Shown: in pieces, positions 18,101 to 27,756 of the stretch
How positions within the stretch are numbered: the first letter of the stretch is position 1
How the letters are laid out: every line of letters starts with the position of its first letter
Assembly: GCF_002156875.1 (NCBI RefSeq)
Contig: NZ_NCSY01000005.1
Location: forward strand, 124,001 to 188,000
Direction: 5' to 3'
Length of the DNA stretch: 64,000 nucleotides
Source of the DNA: Bacillus sp. EAC
GTDB taxonomy: Bacteria; Bacillota; Bacilli; Bacillales; Bacillaceae_G
Translations under genes and position numbers: made by a program
The notes under the pieces: generated by a model
What the model saw: the letters and a program-made list of their open reading frames with translations, nothing else
What the model was told of the DNA's origin: nothing
The model's database searches: none

Positions 18101-19522
18101 ATGAAAAATAATAGCCATTCATTTATTGGTGTAGACGAATTACTTCAGCTTATCTTAGAAGAAATAGATATCGGCATTCACGTAATCAATCAAGAAGGTA
18201 AGACAATGGTTTATAACCGTAAAATGATGGAAATTGAAATGATGAACGAAGAAGATGTTTTACATAAAAATTTATTAGACGTATTCACCTTTCAAAAAAA
18301 TCAGTCTAGCACTCTACTTGAGGCTCTACAAAAAGGTAAAATTAGAAAAAATATAAAACAATCATACTTTAATAATAAAGGTAAGGAAGTTACAACAATT
18401 AATGATACATACCCAGTTATGAAGGATGGAAAAATTGTCGGAGCGATTGAAATGGTACGTGATGTGACCGAATTAAAACAATCGGTCCAAGAAGGTATTC
18501 TTCAAAATCGTAATACTCGTTACACCTTCGAACAATTAATTGGAGAATCTCAATCTTTTAAGGCGATCATTGATGATGCAAAAAGATCAGCAAGAACTTC
18601 ATCCTCTATTTTATTAGTTGGCGAAACTGGAACTGGTAAAGAATTATTCGCTCAAAGTATCCATAATGCAAGTTCACGAGCAACAAAACCATTTATTTCA
18701 CAAAACTGTGCTGCTTTACCAGAAACATTAATAGAAAGTATATTATTTGGAACTAAAAAAGGAGCATTTACAGGGGCTATTGATAAACCTGGATTATTTG
18801 AAGAAGCAAATGGCGGTACGTTGCTTTTGGACGAGATCAATTCGCTTAGTCCAAATTTACAAGCAAAGCTTTTAAGAGTATTACAAGAACGTAAAGTTAG
18901 GCGAATTGGTGATATGAATGAAAAAGATTTAGACGTCCGTGTTATCGCAACAATTAATGAGGATCCTATTGAAGCAATTGCTAATAACCATTTACGAAAG
19001 GATTTATATTACCGCTTAAGTGTCGTATCGTTATTTCTCCCTCCGCTAAGGGAAAGAATCGACGATGTCCTTTTATTGGCTAACTTCTTTATTCAGAAAT
19101 ATAATCGCCTTTTTGGCCATCAAGTCAATGCAATAGATGATAGGGTCGCTCATTTCTTCCTCCATCACAACTGGCCGGGGAATGTGCGTGAGCTTGAACA
19201 TATGATTGAAGGTGCAATGAATTTAATTGAAAATGAATCAGTCATTAAAAGCTTTCATCTACCATCTAGATTTTTTAATGAAATGAGTAAAAGTAATGAA
19301 GCAAAAATTCAGCATCAGCATCCAACGATTGAATTGAATAATTTAGAATCAAAAGATGATCACCTGTATTTAAAGAACACTTTGTTAAACAAGGAGAAAC
19401 AACATATTATGTCTGTTCTAAATGAACATAATGGCAATATTACACAAGCCGCAAAAAAATTAGGCATTAGTAGACAAAACTTACAGTATCGTATACGTAA
19501 ATTTAATCTTTCAAATGATTAA
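18101..19522 (+). CDS. rocR: Sigma-54-dependent activator RocR
   Basis: A 473-residue enhancer-binding protein. Domains in order: N-terminal PAS-like sensor (about 15-140), AAA+ domain with Walker A GETGTGKE near 173, the sigma-54 contact loop GAFTGA near 220, Walker B GTLLLDEI, then a Fis-type helix-turn-helix at the end (NITQAAKKLGISRQNLQYRI). In B. subtilis RocR senses ornithine or citrulline and activates the roc genes. Here it is divergent from rocDG. The start at 18101 is preferred: the frame is open from 17954, but the extra 49 residues run over the regulatory region. Confidence 0.9.
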   Translation: MKNNSHSFIGVDELLQLILEEIDIGIHVINQEGKTMVYNRKMMEIEMMNEEDVLHKNLLDVFTFQKNQSSTLLEALQKGKIRKNIKQSYFNNKGKEVTTINDTYPVMKDGKIVGAIEMVRDVTELKQSVQEGILQNRNTRYTFEQLIGESQSFKAIIDDAKRSARTSSSILLVGETGTGKELFAQSIHNASSRATKPFISQNCAALPETLIESILFGTKKGAFTGAIDKPGLFEEANGGTLLLDEINSLSPNLQAKLLRVLQERKVRRIGDMNEKDLDVRVIATINEDPIEAIANNHLRKDLYYRLSVVSLFLPPLRERIDDVLLLANFFIQKYNRLFGHQVNAIDDRVAHFFLHHNWPGNVRELEHMIEGAMNLIENESVIKSFHLPSRFFNEMSKSNEAKIQHQHPTIELNNLESKDDHLYLKNTLLNKEKQHIMSVLNEHNGNITQAAKKLGISRQNLQYRIRKFNLSND

Positions 19523-19583
19523 ATAATTACATGAATTAATAGTAAGAACTGCTTAAAAATCATTTATCCTATCTATCGCCCAA

Positions 19584-19611
19584 ACCTTCCGCATTTGTCC
19601 TGCATAGTTTA
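19584..19611 (+). promoter_or_regulatory. Sigma-K-like promoter of the Gly/Tyr-rich protein
   Basis: AC (19584-19585), 17 bp, then CATAGTTTA (19603-19611) fits the sigma-K pattern AC-n16/17-CATAnnnTA. Transcription would start about 37 nt before the ATG, leaving an AAAGGAGG ribosome binding site. This points to late mother-cell expression during sporulation. Confidence 0.45.
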
Positions 19612-19653
19612 ATTATGTAAGATTTCCGATGCGTAAAAAGGAGGTTTATAGAT

Positions 19654-19950
19654 ATGCACAATGAACAAGATTATCGCCCACATGGCTTCGGTGGAGGCTT
19701 TGGACACATGGGTGGATTCGGAGGCGGAGGATTTGGTCGCCCAGGTTTCGGTGGATTTGGAAGACCAGGTTTTGGATTTGGAGGAATTGGTCGTCGTCCA
19801 TTTTTCCCAGGAGGCTTTGTCGGTGGATTGGCAACAGGTGCTTTATTAGCTGGAGCCTATGGAGGTTATGGTTATGGCGGATACGGCTATGGATACCCTT
19901 ACTGTCCTCCAGGATATTATTGCCCACCCCCTTACTATGGATATTACTAA
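19654..19950 (+). CDS. Gly/Tyr-rich spore-coat-like protein
   Basis: A 98-residue low-complexity protein behind AAAAGGAGG. The first half repeats GGFGRPGFG-type units, then comes a hydrophobic Gly/Ala stretch (FVGGLATGALLAGAYGG) and a tail rich in Tyr, Pro and Cys (CPPGYYCPPPYYGYY). This composition is typical of cross-linked spore-coat or exosporium proteins of Bacillaceae, and the sigma-K-like promoter agrees. No homologue is recognised by name. The minus-strand ORF over the same bases is a shadow caused by the repetitive codons. Confidence 0.65.
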   Translation: MHNEQDYRPHGFGGGFGHMGGFGGGGFGRPGFGGFGRPGFGFGGIGRRPFFPGGFVGGLATGALLAGAYGGYGYGGYGYGYPYCPPGYYCPPPYYGYY

Positions 19951-19968
19951 TGTAAAATAAAAACAAAT

Positions 19969-20000
19969 AAAAAGAGAAGGATACGGATCCTTCTCTTTTT
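19969..20000. terminator. Bidirectional terminator between the coat-like gene and pheA
   Basis: AAAAAGAGAAGG / CCTTCTCTTTTT perfect 12-bp stem with T-tracts on both strands, serving the two convergent genes. Confidence 0.9.
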
Positions 20001-20009
20001 ACTATATTG

Positions 20010-20858
20010 TTATAATGAAATTGTTGAATAGCTACCTACAACCTCCACTGTAAAACCTAGCGCTTCTAATTCTTGCTTTACGCCAGGTAATAGTACATCA
20101 TCATATCCCATCTCTACATCTATAATAAAAAAATAATTTCCTAATCCTGTTTTCATTGGACGTGACTCAATTTTTGAAAGGTCAATTTGACGCCATGCAA
20201 ATGCAGATAGTACTTGATGAAGAGCCCCAGCACGATTTTCTGGCATCATAATAACAAAAGTTGCCTTCGTATGATTCTTCTGAAAAAAATGTGTCTCAGT
20301 ATGGGAATCAGCTCGTTGTAGAACGATAAACCTCGTATGATTATAAGAATTAGAATGAATATCAGATGCCACAATTTCTAAACCGTATTTCTTTGCAGCG
20401 AATTCATTTGCTATTGCGGCAATACATTCGTTTGGTTGCTCGCTAACAATTTTAGCAGCAGCACTTGTTGAAGTTACTGGTTCTAACTTTGTATATTTAT
20501 ATTGATTATGTAAAAATGGATGACACTGAGCCAAAGCATGTGAATGAGAGTAGATAATTTCAATCTCATTTACTCTGTCAGCTTGATCTTTTGTCATTAA
20601 TAGGTGCTGTCTAATCGGTATAATAATTTCACCAATCATCTTTAATGGTTGCTCATGAACAAGATAATCAATCGTCGTCGTAACCGATCCTTCTACTGAA
20701 TTCTCAATTGGTACGACTGCAAAATCGACCTCTCCTTCTGCAACGCTATCCATGCAGACGGGTATACTAGAATATGCTATATGCTCGTCCTCTTTAAAAA
20801 CAGATTGAACGGCGACATGGGTAAAAGTTGCTTCTGGACCTAAATAACCTATCTTCAC
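20010..20858 (-). CDS. pheA: Prephenate dehydratase
   Basis: A 282-residue enzyme making phenylpyruvate from prephenate in phenylalanine synthesis. The start MKIGYLGPEATFTH, the IPIENSVEGSV-type motif (here VPIENSVEGSVTTT), and the catalytic TRF motif (NHTRFIVL) are present. A C-terminal ACT domain (ENRAGALHQVL, ESRP) is the phenylalanine-sensing site. It is a free-standing dehydratase without a chorismate mutase domain, as usual in Bacillus. A GGGAG ribosome binding site precedes the start. Confidence 0.93.
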   Translation of the reverse strand: MKIGYLGPEATFTHVAVQSVFKEDEHIAYSSIPVCMDSVAEGEVDFAVVPIENSVEGSVTTTIDYLVHEQPLKMIGEIIIPIRQHLLMTKDQADRVNEIEIIYSHSHALAQCHPFLHNQYKYTKLEPVTSTSAAAKIVSEQPNECIAAIANEFAAKKYGLEIVASDIHSNSYNHTRFIVLQRADSHTETHFFQKNHTKATFVIMMPENRAGALHQVLSAFAWRQIDLSKIESRPMKTGLGNYFFIIDVEMGYDDVLLPGVKQELEALGFTVEVVGSYSTISL

Positions 20859-20943
20859 GTTCCCACTCCTTTTAATTTTTAATTATACTAAAAAGAGTTA
20901 TTTTAAAAAATAAAAATATGATTAAATTTTCTCACATTTCCAA

Positions 20944-21957
<1,014 letters not shown>

Positions 21958-22150
21958 TCAACCCGAATGGCTATCTAATACTTATTCTACCAGCCACACG
22001 TTCTACAATTCCGATAAAATATGAAGAATTTTTAACATATTCATTTATTGTGCAAATATAATAATCTCTGATTTATTTTGGAGAAGGAAAAAGCTTGTAG
22101 GTTTTATTTTTTTAAAGGAATTTTATAAGAAGTAAATGAATTTCGTCTTT

Positions 22151-22597
22151 TTAATCTAATTCATACTGTGATTTTAAAATTGCAGCTATTAAGGCCTCCA
22201 TCGATCTAGATGAGGATAGTCCTACCTCTGTAGGAATATTCCCATATATTAATATATCCATTCCATTTTTTATACGATAACCTGCTTGCCTTAAATAAAC
22301 GATCGTTCTGTTTAAATAGTTAGTCCAATCATGTTTTATTTCATCGTCAAGCTCATTTAATGTAAATTCTACGATCCCCAACTCTTCATAATTTAACGAA
22401 ATCAATCTTATTCGGTTTGAGTCAGTTTTCGCAGATACTATGTATGTCCCAAACGAATGATTCAATGAAAAATTTTGATCTCTATTGGCATGCGTAATTT
22501 CTTCAATTTCATGATTTGATCCAAAAACAAAAAAGATCCGATGATTTGTATGATGAAAATACCGGTTAAAAACTAATACTAGATCATTAACATTCAT
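22151..22597 (-). pseudogene. galK: Galactokinase remnant (N-terminal third, degraded motif)
   Basis: A 148-codon ORF that aligns by eye with the first part of GalK: FGTYIV, RIRLISLNYEELGIVEF, HDWTNYL, GYRIKNGMDILIYGNIP and LSSSRSMEAL. The galactokinase signature GRVNLIGEHTDYNGG is replaced by an unrelated string (GSNHEIEEITHANRD) at the same position, and the GAGLSSSAS ATP motif is altered. The ORF stops after about 148 of some 390 residues, and no further GalK sequence follows. So it is a decayed gene with its frame kept, or a repurposed fragment. It still has a GGGAGTG ribosome binding site. Confidence 0.7.
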
Positions 22598-22850
22598 TTC
22601 CTTATCACTCCCATTTGCTATTACGAAGAATTAACCATAGATTTCTTTTAAAATCTAAAATTTATAAGATTCTATTTCCTCGTTACTTATGAATTTGAAT
22701 AGTACAAAACCATCCTACCTTCATGATTATTATTGGTCAATAAGTTATTTTACTAAAATTTACTAATTTTACCCATTTTTTTACTTTGTTATTTAATCTG
22801 TCACATTTGAATACCTTCTCAGTCTATATTTGCATTTTACTCATCTAAAT

Positions 22851-23059
22851 AAGAGCATGATAGAAGCAACTCGTACGAGACACCTATGGGAATAGCGGGA
22901 CAGGTGAGACCTCGCAGTGGTCAAAAAGGTAGGCAAGCTAACACAAGGACGTCCTGCCGTAACGCCTACATGACCCACATCGTGTGAGCATAGGAGGCTA
23001 TAGCAGCATGACCCACGGAAAGCGAACATCCTGAAATGAAAATCTACGAAACTCCATAA
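22851..23059 (+). repeat. Dispersed GC-rich intergenic repeat, long form (copy C)
   Basis: Contains GCGGGACAGGTGAGACC, then an inserted block with GGACGTCCTGCCGTAACGCC and ATGACCCACATCGTGTGAG, then AAAGCGAACATCCTG and AAATCTACGAAACTCCATA. The inserted block is shared with copy A only. Confidence 0.8.
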
Positions 23060-23282
23060 TTAGTAGCATTGGGGTATTTGAATACCACTAAAAAATCAGA
23101 AAAATTTTACTAAAAAAGATCATTATCTTTATCACTTAAACTAATATTTTATATAGTGACTGTTACACTGTCGTACTTGCTACCTTTGTAATAAATTATT
23201 TTCTACTTTATTGTATTGATTTAATTTCTAAAACTTTAATAAACTAATAGAAAGCCATAAATATAAATAGGAGGCATAAATA

Positions 23283-23651
23283 ATGAATGCATTAAATACT
23301 GGTTTCGATTTTTTTAAGATTATAGCTCTTATTTTTCCAGTTATTTTTATCTTTGTTTTTGCAAGTATCTTCTTCGTTCTGATTAAAGGCTTAAAACAGT
23401 GGAACTACAATAATAAACAACCTCAATTGACTGTCTCTGCAAAAGTTGTAACAAGGAGAACAAATATTAGCAATCATAATACTAGTAATCAAATTAGCCA
23501 TTCCTCCACTACCTACTATGTTACCTTCGAAGTTGAATCTGGAGACAGAATGGAGTTGCAAGTTAGTGGTTTGCAATATGGACAGATCGTTGAAAATGAT
23601 TTAGGAAAATTAACTTTCCAGGGAACAAGGTTTTTAAAATTCGAACGTTAA
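23283..23651 (+). CDS. DUF2500-family membrane protein
   Basis: A 122-residue protein with one N-terminal membrane helix (residues about 10-38) and an extracytoplasmic beta-rich domain. The tail pattern TTYYVTFEVESGDRMEL...GKLTFQGTRFLKFER (quoted in parts) is characteristic of DUF2500. Function is unknown for the family. AGGAGG precedes the start. The epimerase gene follows after 26 bp and may be co-transcribed. Confidence 0.8.
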   Translation: MNALNTGFDFFKIIALIFPVIFIFVFASIFFVLIKGLKQWNYNNKQPQLTVSAKVVTRRTNISNHNTSNQISHSSTTYYVTFEVESGDRMELQVSGLQYGQIVENDLGKLTFQGTRFLKFER

Positions 23652-23677
23652 TCCGTTGAAATTATGGGGTGAGATGA

Positions 23678-24673
23678 TTGAAGGTATTTGTAAGTGGAGC
23701 AACTGGTTTTTTAGGAAAACATACAGTTAAAAGATTAAGTGAAATCGGTTATACTGTGTTAGCGTTTGGACGAAACGAAAATTCAGCTCAGTTTTTTAAA
23801 TCAATGGAAAATGTCTACTTCATTAAAGGTGACTTAAACGATATTCATTTGTTAGATCAACATATAAAAGATGTTGACTATGTAATTCATTGTGCCGCGC
23901 TTGCGGCACCATACGGGGAATATGATTTATTTTTCAAAACCAATGTTGATGGGACAAGCAATATTGTTAATGCCTCTCTTAAAACAAATTTAAAAAAATT
24001 CATCTATCTTTCTACTCCAAGTGTATATTTCGCGAATGAAAGTCGCACAAATGTAAGGGAAAGTGATCCTCTACCTGAGAGACACACAAATTTTTATGCA
24101 AAAACGAAACATTTGGCTGATTTAATTGTTCATCAAGCGACAGCAAATGGTCTTCCGGCAATTTCGTTAAGACCTAGACAAATATTTGGTCCCTTCGATA
24201 ACACGATCTTTGGAAGACTCATTGAAACAAACCTAACACGAGGTATTCCTCTTGTGAAAAATGGACAAATTCTCATGGATTTTACGTATATCGACAATGT
24301 TGTAGATGTTATTGTTAGTTGTATGAATGCGGATAATCAATATATCGGAGAATTTTATAATATAACAAATGGTCAGCCAATTTATTTAATTGATGCGCTT
24401 AAGCAATTATTTTTAGCACTTAATGAGGATCTTCAAACGAAAGCAATTTCTCCTCAATTACTAGCATTACTATCTACAAGCTCTGAGCTAATTGCCAAAT
24501 TTACTCGTAAACCACCATTTATTTCAAAGCATGTTGCAAGCTTTCTAAGTTATGATTACACGCTAAATATTGATAAGATCAAGAATGACTTACATTTTGA
24601 TCCGAAAATTTCTATAGCTGAAGGAATTAATCGATATGCGAATTGGTATTTAAAAAATAGTAGGCCAAAATAA
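23678..24673 (+). CDS. NAD(P)-dependent epimerase/dehydratase (extended SDR)
   Basis: A 331-residue oxidoreductase of the extended short-chain dehydrogenase type. The cofactor motif GATGFLG is at residues 7-13, and the active-site pair is seen in YAKTK (Tyr-x-x-x-Lys). The substrate-side pattern resembles nucleoside-diphosphate-sugar epimerases and 3-beta-HSD-like enzymes, so the substrate is open. The start is a TTG behind GGGGTGAG. An overlapping ATG four bases upstream is in another frame. Confidence 0.75.
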   Translation: MKVFVSGATGFLGKHTVKRLSEIGYTVLAFGRNENSAQFFKSMENVYFIKGDLNDIHLLDQHIKDVDYVIHCAALAAPYGEYDLFFKTNVDGTSNIVNASLKTNLKKFIYLSTPSVYFANESRTNVRESDPLPERHTNFYAKTKHLADLIVHQATANGLPAISLRPRQIFGPFDNTIFGRLIETNLTRGIPLVKNGQILMDFTYIDNVVDVIVSCMNADNQYIGEFYNITNGQPIYLIDALKQLFLALNEDLQTKAISPQLLALLSTSSELIAKFTRKPPFISKHVASFLSYDYTLNIDKIKNDLHFDPKISIAEGINRYANWYLKNSRPK

Positions 24674-24701
24674 GCAAAAGCAGATTAATTTACAATAGAT
24701 A

Positions 24702-24773
24702 TTATTTTTTTTCAATTGATACGGCACTTAAACCTGGCGTCCAAGCACCAATTGATGCTCCATATACAAGAGC
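24702..24773 (-). pseudogene. Possible C-terminal gene remnant
   Basis: A minus-strand open stretch of 23 codons ending in TAA, reading ALVYGASIGAWTPGLSAVS..., is protein-like but has no start and is cut off by an in-frame stop upstream. It looks like the last codons of a deleted gene. I could not identify the family. Confidence 0.25.
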
Positions 24774-24782
24774 TTACATAAA

Positions 24783-24810
24783 ATACCCCCGTATACTTAT
24801 ACGGGGGTAT
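24783..24810. terminator. Strong hairpin between convergent genes
   Basis: ATACCCCCGTATA / TATACGGGGGTAT, a 12-13 bp perfect stem with a tiny loop. On the minus strand it is followed by TTTTATG, so it probably ends the regulator gene that stops at 24880. It can also act for the epimerase. Confidence 0.65.
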
Positions 24811-24879
24811 TCTGACATTCAAACTCGGAAGACATTGTCTACAAGTCGACCCATTCATTTACCTATAAAGGTTTATTCA

Positions 24880-25584
24880 TTATTTCACTTTACTTAAATA
24901 ACGATAGACAGTAGCTTCTGATACTTTTAGTTTATTTGCTAATTCACTAACGCCACCTTTTAAAAGGAATAGTCCAGCTTCGTTTAAAGTTCGAACAACA
25001 TTTAGCTTTTCGTCTATTGAAAGTCTTTCAGGGGATAAATCATATTCATTAAGTACTTTCGAAATCATATTTTCAAGCACATCTTCCACTGTTTCATGTA
25101 GGCTTTCAAACACATCTGTATTATGTGACTGTAATGGTTTTTGAGTATCATTTTGAAATCCGGTCATAATAAAATCATCTAAATATGATTTAACGTCTTC
25201 AAAAACAGTCACATCTACATTTACACATAGGACACCTATTATATTTCCATCTTCATTTTTAATAAAATAACTTGAAGAACGGCATGTTCTGTCACCTTTC
25301 ACACTTGCTTTATAGTTAGAGATGAAATCTACATCTTTATAAGCCCCTTCTTGCATAACCTTTAATACTAAATCTGTAATCGGCCCACCGACTTTACGTC
25401 CACTAATTCCACCATTCTCTATAGCAACAATCGAATTTTCAGGGTTGGTTAAATCATGAAGAACAACTTCGCAGTTTTTTCCCATTATTGATGCAATAAA
25501 TTTAACCATTGGAATATATGCATTTAATAAATGATTCGAACATTGATCTGATTCAATTGTATAATTCATTCCAACCTCACTCAT
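24880..25584 (-). CDS. YheO/DauR-type transcriptional regulator (PAS-like plus HTH)
   Basis: A 234-residue regulator: N-terminal YheO-type PAS domain (CEVVLHDLTNPENSIVAIENG, quoted in part, about residues 35-55, and GPITDLVLKVM) and a C-terminal helix-turn-helix (GGVSELANKLKVSEATVYRYL). The family includes DauR and controls amino-acid-related genes. It begins at the end of the PatB-type lyase gene, so the two form an operon. A second ATG at 25569, behind GTGAGG, is an equally good start and would give 229 residues. Confidence 0.75.
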   Translation of the reverse strand: MSEVGMNYTIESDQCSNHLLNAYIPMVKFIASIMGKNCEVVLHDLTNPENSIVAIENGGISGRKVGGPITDLVLKVMQEGAYKDVDFISNYKASVKGDRTCRSSSYFIKNEDGNIIGVLCVNVDVTVFEDVKSYLDDFIMTGFQNDTQKPLQSHNTDVFESLHETVEDVLENMISKVLNEYDLSPERLSIDEKLNVVRTLNEAGLFLLKGGVSELANKLKVSEATVYRYLSKVK

Positions 25585-26769
25585 TTATGCATTTACCTTT
25601 AGATTTCTAACCGCTTTATCTAATCTCGACATAGCTTCTTCAAGCGTTTTGCGAGTACATGCATAATTTAATCTCATAAAACCTTCACCATCGGAACCGA
25701 AAACTCGACCATCATTTAAGCCTAATTTAGCGTCTTTTATTAAGAAGTTATTTAATTCATCTCCAATTAAGCCTAATTCTCTAAAGTCTAACCAGCCAAG
25801 ATAGGTCGCCTCTGTTAGCTTCATTTTCACTTCTGGAATATGTTTACTTAAATAGTCATTAATATACTCTGCATTGCCTTTTAAATGAATAAGTAATTCA
25901 TCCAACCACTCATCGCCTTCATTATAAGCAGCAATGACAGCTTCAATACCAAAAATATTTAAGTTTTCCAAACTCGCACGAAGAATCGCATGAGTAAACT
26001 CAGTCATTAAATTTTTATTCGGAATGACAGCTAATGACGAAAATAAACCTGCTATATTAAATGTTTTACTAGGTGACATAAACGTAATACTCATATTAGC
26101 AGCATCTTCACTTAATGAATAAAAAGGAGTGTGTGTTCCCTTTTCATAAACTAAATCTGCATGAATCTCATCTGCAATGATAATAATATTATGTTTTTTG
26201 CAAATAGCTGTTAATGCTAATAGTTCTTCCTTTGTCCAAACTCTACCAACTGGATTAGCTGGACTACATAGTATTAACATTTTTGTTTTGCTTGTAATTT
26301 TCTTTTCTAAATCATCTAAATCCATATAGTAATATCCATCTTGCTCAACCAAGGGGTTTTCGACTAAGTTTCTACCATTATTTTTAATTGTACTGAAAAA
26401 CGGATAATAAACTGGCGGTTGAATAATAACTTCATCTCCGACTTTTGAAAATGACTCAATAGCCAAATTTAAAGCGGGCACTACTCCAGGTACAGTCGTT
26501 AACCAATCACGTTCTATTGTTGTATTAAATCTCTTATCTGCCCAATTAATAGCTGATTCAAAAAATTCTTCAGGAATATGTCCATAACCATAAATTGGAT
26601 GCTGAGCTCTTTTCGTTAATGCATTTACAATCGCAGGTGCACAAGCTAAATCCATGTCTGCAATCCATAAAGGTAATACTTCCGTACATCCAAATTCTTT
26701 ATCGATTGAATCCCACTTTGTACTATTTGTTTTTAGCCTACAAATTTCTTCATTAAAGTTAAATTTCAC
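25585..26769 (-). CDS. PatB/MalY-type PLP-dependent C-S lyase (cystathionine beta-lyase family)
   Basis: A 394-residue fold-type I PLP enzyme. Visible motifs are PLWIADMDLACAPAI near the N-terminus, ADEIHADLVY (Asp and Tyr ligands of PLP) and SPSKTFNIAGL with the Schiff-base lysine. B. subtilis PatB splits cystathionine and cysteine. The start is taken as GTG at 26769 because GGGGGATT precedes it; an ATG six codons upstream lies inside that site. It is paired with a YheO-type regulator downstream, which probably senses an amino-acid signal. Confidence 0.8.
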   Translation of the reverse strand: MKFNFNEEICRLKTNSTKWDSIDKEFGCTEVLPLWIADMDLACAPAIVNALTKRAQHPIYGYGHIPEEFFESAINWADKRFNTTIERDWLTTVPGVVPALNLAIESFSKVGDEVIIQPPVYYPFFSTIKNNGRNLVENPLVEQDGYYYMDLDDLEKKITSKTKMLILCSPANPVGRVWTKEELLALTAICKKHNIIIIADEIHADLVYEKGTHTPFYSLSEDAANMSITFMSPSKTFNIAGLFSSLAVIPNKNLMTEFTHAILRASLENLNIFGIEAVIAAYNEGDEWLDELLIHLKGNAEYINDYLSKHIPEVKMKLTEATYLGWLDFRELGLIGDELNNFLIKDAKLGLNDGRVFGSDGEGFMRLNYACTRKTLEEAMSRLDKAVRNLKVNA

Positions 26770-26917
26770 GTTCAATCCCCCATCCATTTTTCTATCTATT
26801 TTTATTTTATCTGAAAACTTAGCTAATGATAAGAATTTTTTATCACAATGATAAATTTTTATCTTAAAAATATTTTCTCATAATTTATTTAATAAAATAC
26901 CTAATTAATTTAACAAA

Positions 26918-26946
26918 ATAAAAAGACCACAAATTTGTGATCTTTG
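26918..26946 (-). terminator. Terminator of the YbjQ-like operon
   Basis: On the minus strand AAAGATCACAAATTTGTGGTCTTT followed by TTATTTTG; the stem has one mismatch. It is about 110 bp after the small membrane-protein gene. Confidence 0.65.
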
Positions 26947-26992
26947 TTATCCTCATTCGTTTTCATGATGTATTCATAATATTTTTTGTATT

Positions 26993-27038
26993 GAACATGG
27001 AGATTTGTATATTCCCACTCAATGATGTTCGCTTTCCA
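26993..27038 (-). repeat. Fragment of the dispersed intergenic repeat
   Basis: Read on the minus strand GGAAAGCGAACATC...GAGTGGGAATATACAAATCTCCATG matches the right-hand end of copies B and C (quoted in parts). Only this end remains. Confidence 0.55.
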
Positions 27039-27053
27039 TTTGGAAAGGGTAAA

Positions 27054-27278
27054 TTAGAGCTTTTTATAAAAACGTTCACCGGTGTCTTGATTATAATAAA
27101 CTCTTGTTTTCTCACCTGTGACAGGATCAAGATTTACTTCATTTGTTGGCTTAAACCCTGCAGGAATTTCCACACCATGATTCCGATTAAACCGTTTGTC
27201 ATAGATAAAGTATCCAAGCGAAATACAAATCATAACAGCTAAAATTTGGATACCGTATATTATGGCAATTACTGTCAC
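27054..27278 (-). CDS. Small membrane-anchored protein of unknown function
   Basis: A 74-residue protein with one N-terminal hydrophobic helix (VIAIIYGIQILAVMICIS) and a soluble tail containing LDPVTGEKTRVYYNQDTGER, two short look-alike units (DPVTGEKTRVYY / DTGERFYKK). Its ATG overlaps the stop of the YbjQ-like gene by 4 bp, so the pair is translationally coupled. I do not recognise the family. Confidence 0.6.
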   Translation of the reverse strand: MTVIAIIYGIQILAVMICISLGYFIYDKRFNRNHGVEIPAGFKPTNEVNLDPVTGEKTRVYYNQDTGERFYKKL

Positions 27279-27598
27279 GATAATTCCTCTATAACAACTG
27301 CTGTTCCATATGCTACTATTTCCGACATGTTTTGGCCAATTTCGCCTGAGTCGTAACGCATCATGATAATTGCATTTGCATTCATTTCATTTGCGTTTTT
27401 TATCATTCGGTCTAATGCTTCTTTTCTCGCATCCTCAAGCATAGCAGTGTATTGCTTGATTTCTCCACCTACAAGACTTTTCAAACCTGCCAGAATATCC
27501 CCACCAAGTCCTCTACTTCGTACAATTATCCCAAAAACCGGGCCTTTTACCTCGACTACTTTATAACCTTCTATTTTTTCTGTTGTTACAACTAACAT
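27275..27598 (-). CDS. YbjQ/UPF0145-family protein
   Basis: A 107-residue protein with the family signature: LEDARKEALDRMIKNANEMNANAIIMMRYD and MSEIVAYGTAVVIEE (in parts). Members form pentamers with a putative metal-binding fold; the cellular role is unclear. Three ATGs lie close together; the third (27598) is chosen because AAGGA is 9 nt upstream, which also gives the usual family length. Coupled to the small membrane protein that follows. Confidence 0.8.
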   Translation of the reverse strand: MLVVTTEKIEGYKVVEVKGPVFGIIVRSRGLGGDILAGLKSLVGGEIKQYTAMLEDARKEALDRMIKNANEMNANAIIMMRYDSGEIGQNMSEIVAYGTAVVIEELS

Positions 27599-27756
27599 GT
27601 TCATCATCCTTACTTCTTATTTTTAATCTATTACTGCTCTACTCTGTTTTTAAATTCCGTACATGGATGTGACATTCCACTTGTCCGTCTAAAATTCCTT
27701 CTTTCACTGGAACACTCTTTGAGTAATTTATTAAGTAGACTACAAACGATACCTAT

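Noticed and set aside
19646-19966. 106-codon minus-strand ORF opposite the coat-like gene
   Set aside because: Shadow of the Gly/Tyr-rich codons (GGT/GGA read in reverse); it has no ribosome binding site and ends within the bidirectional terminator region.
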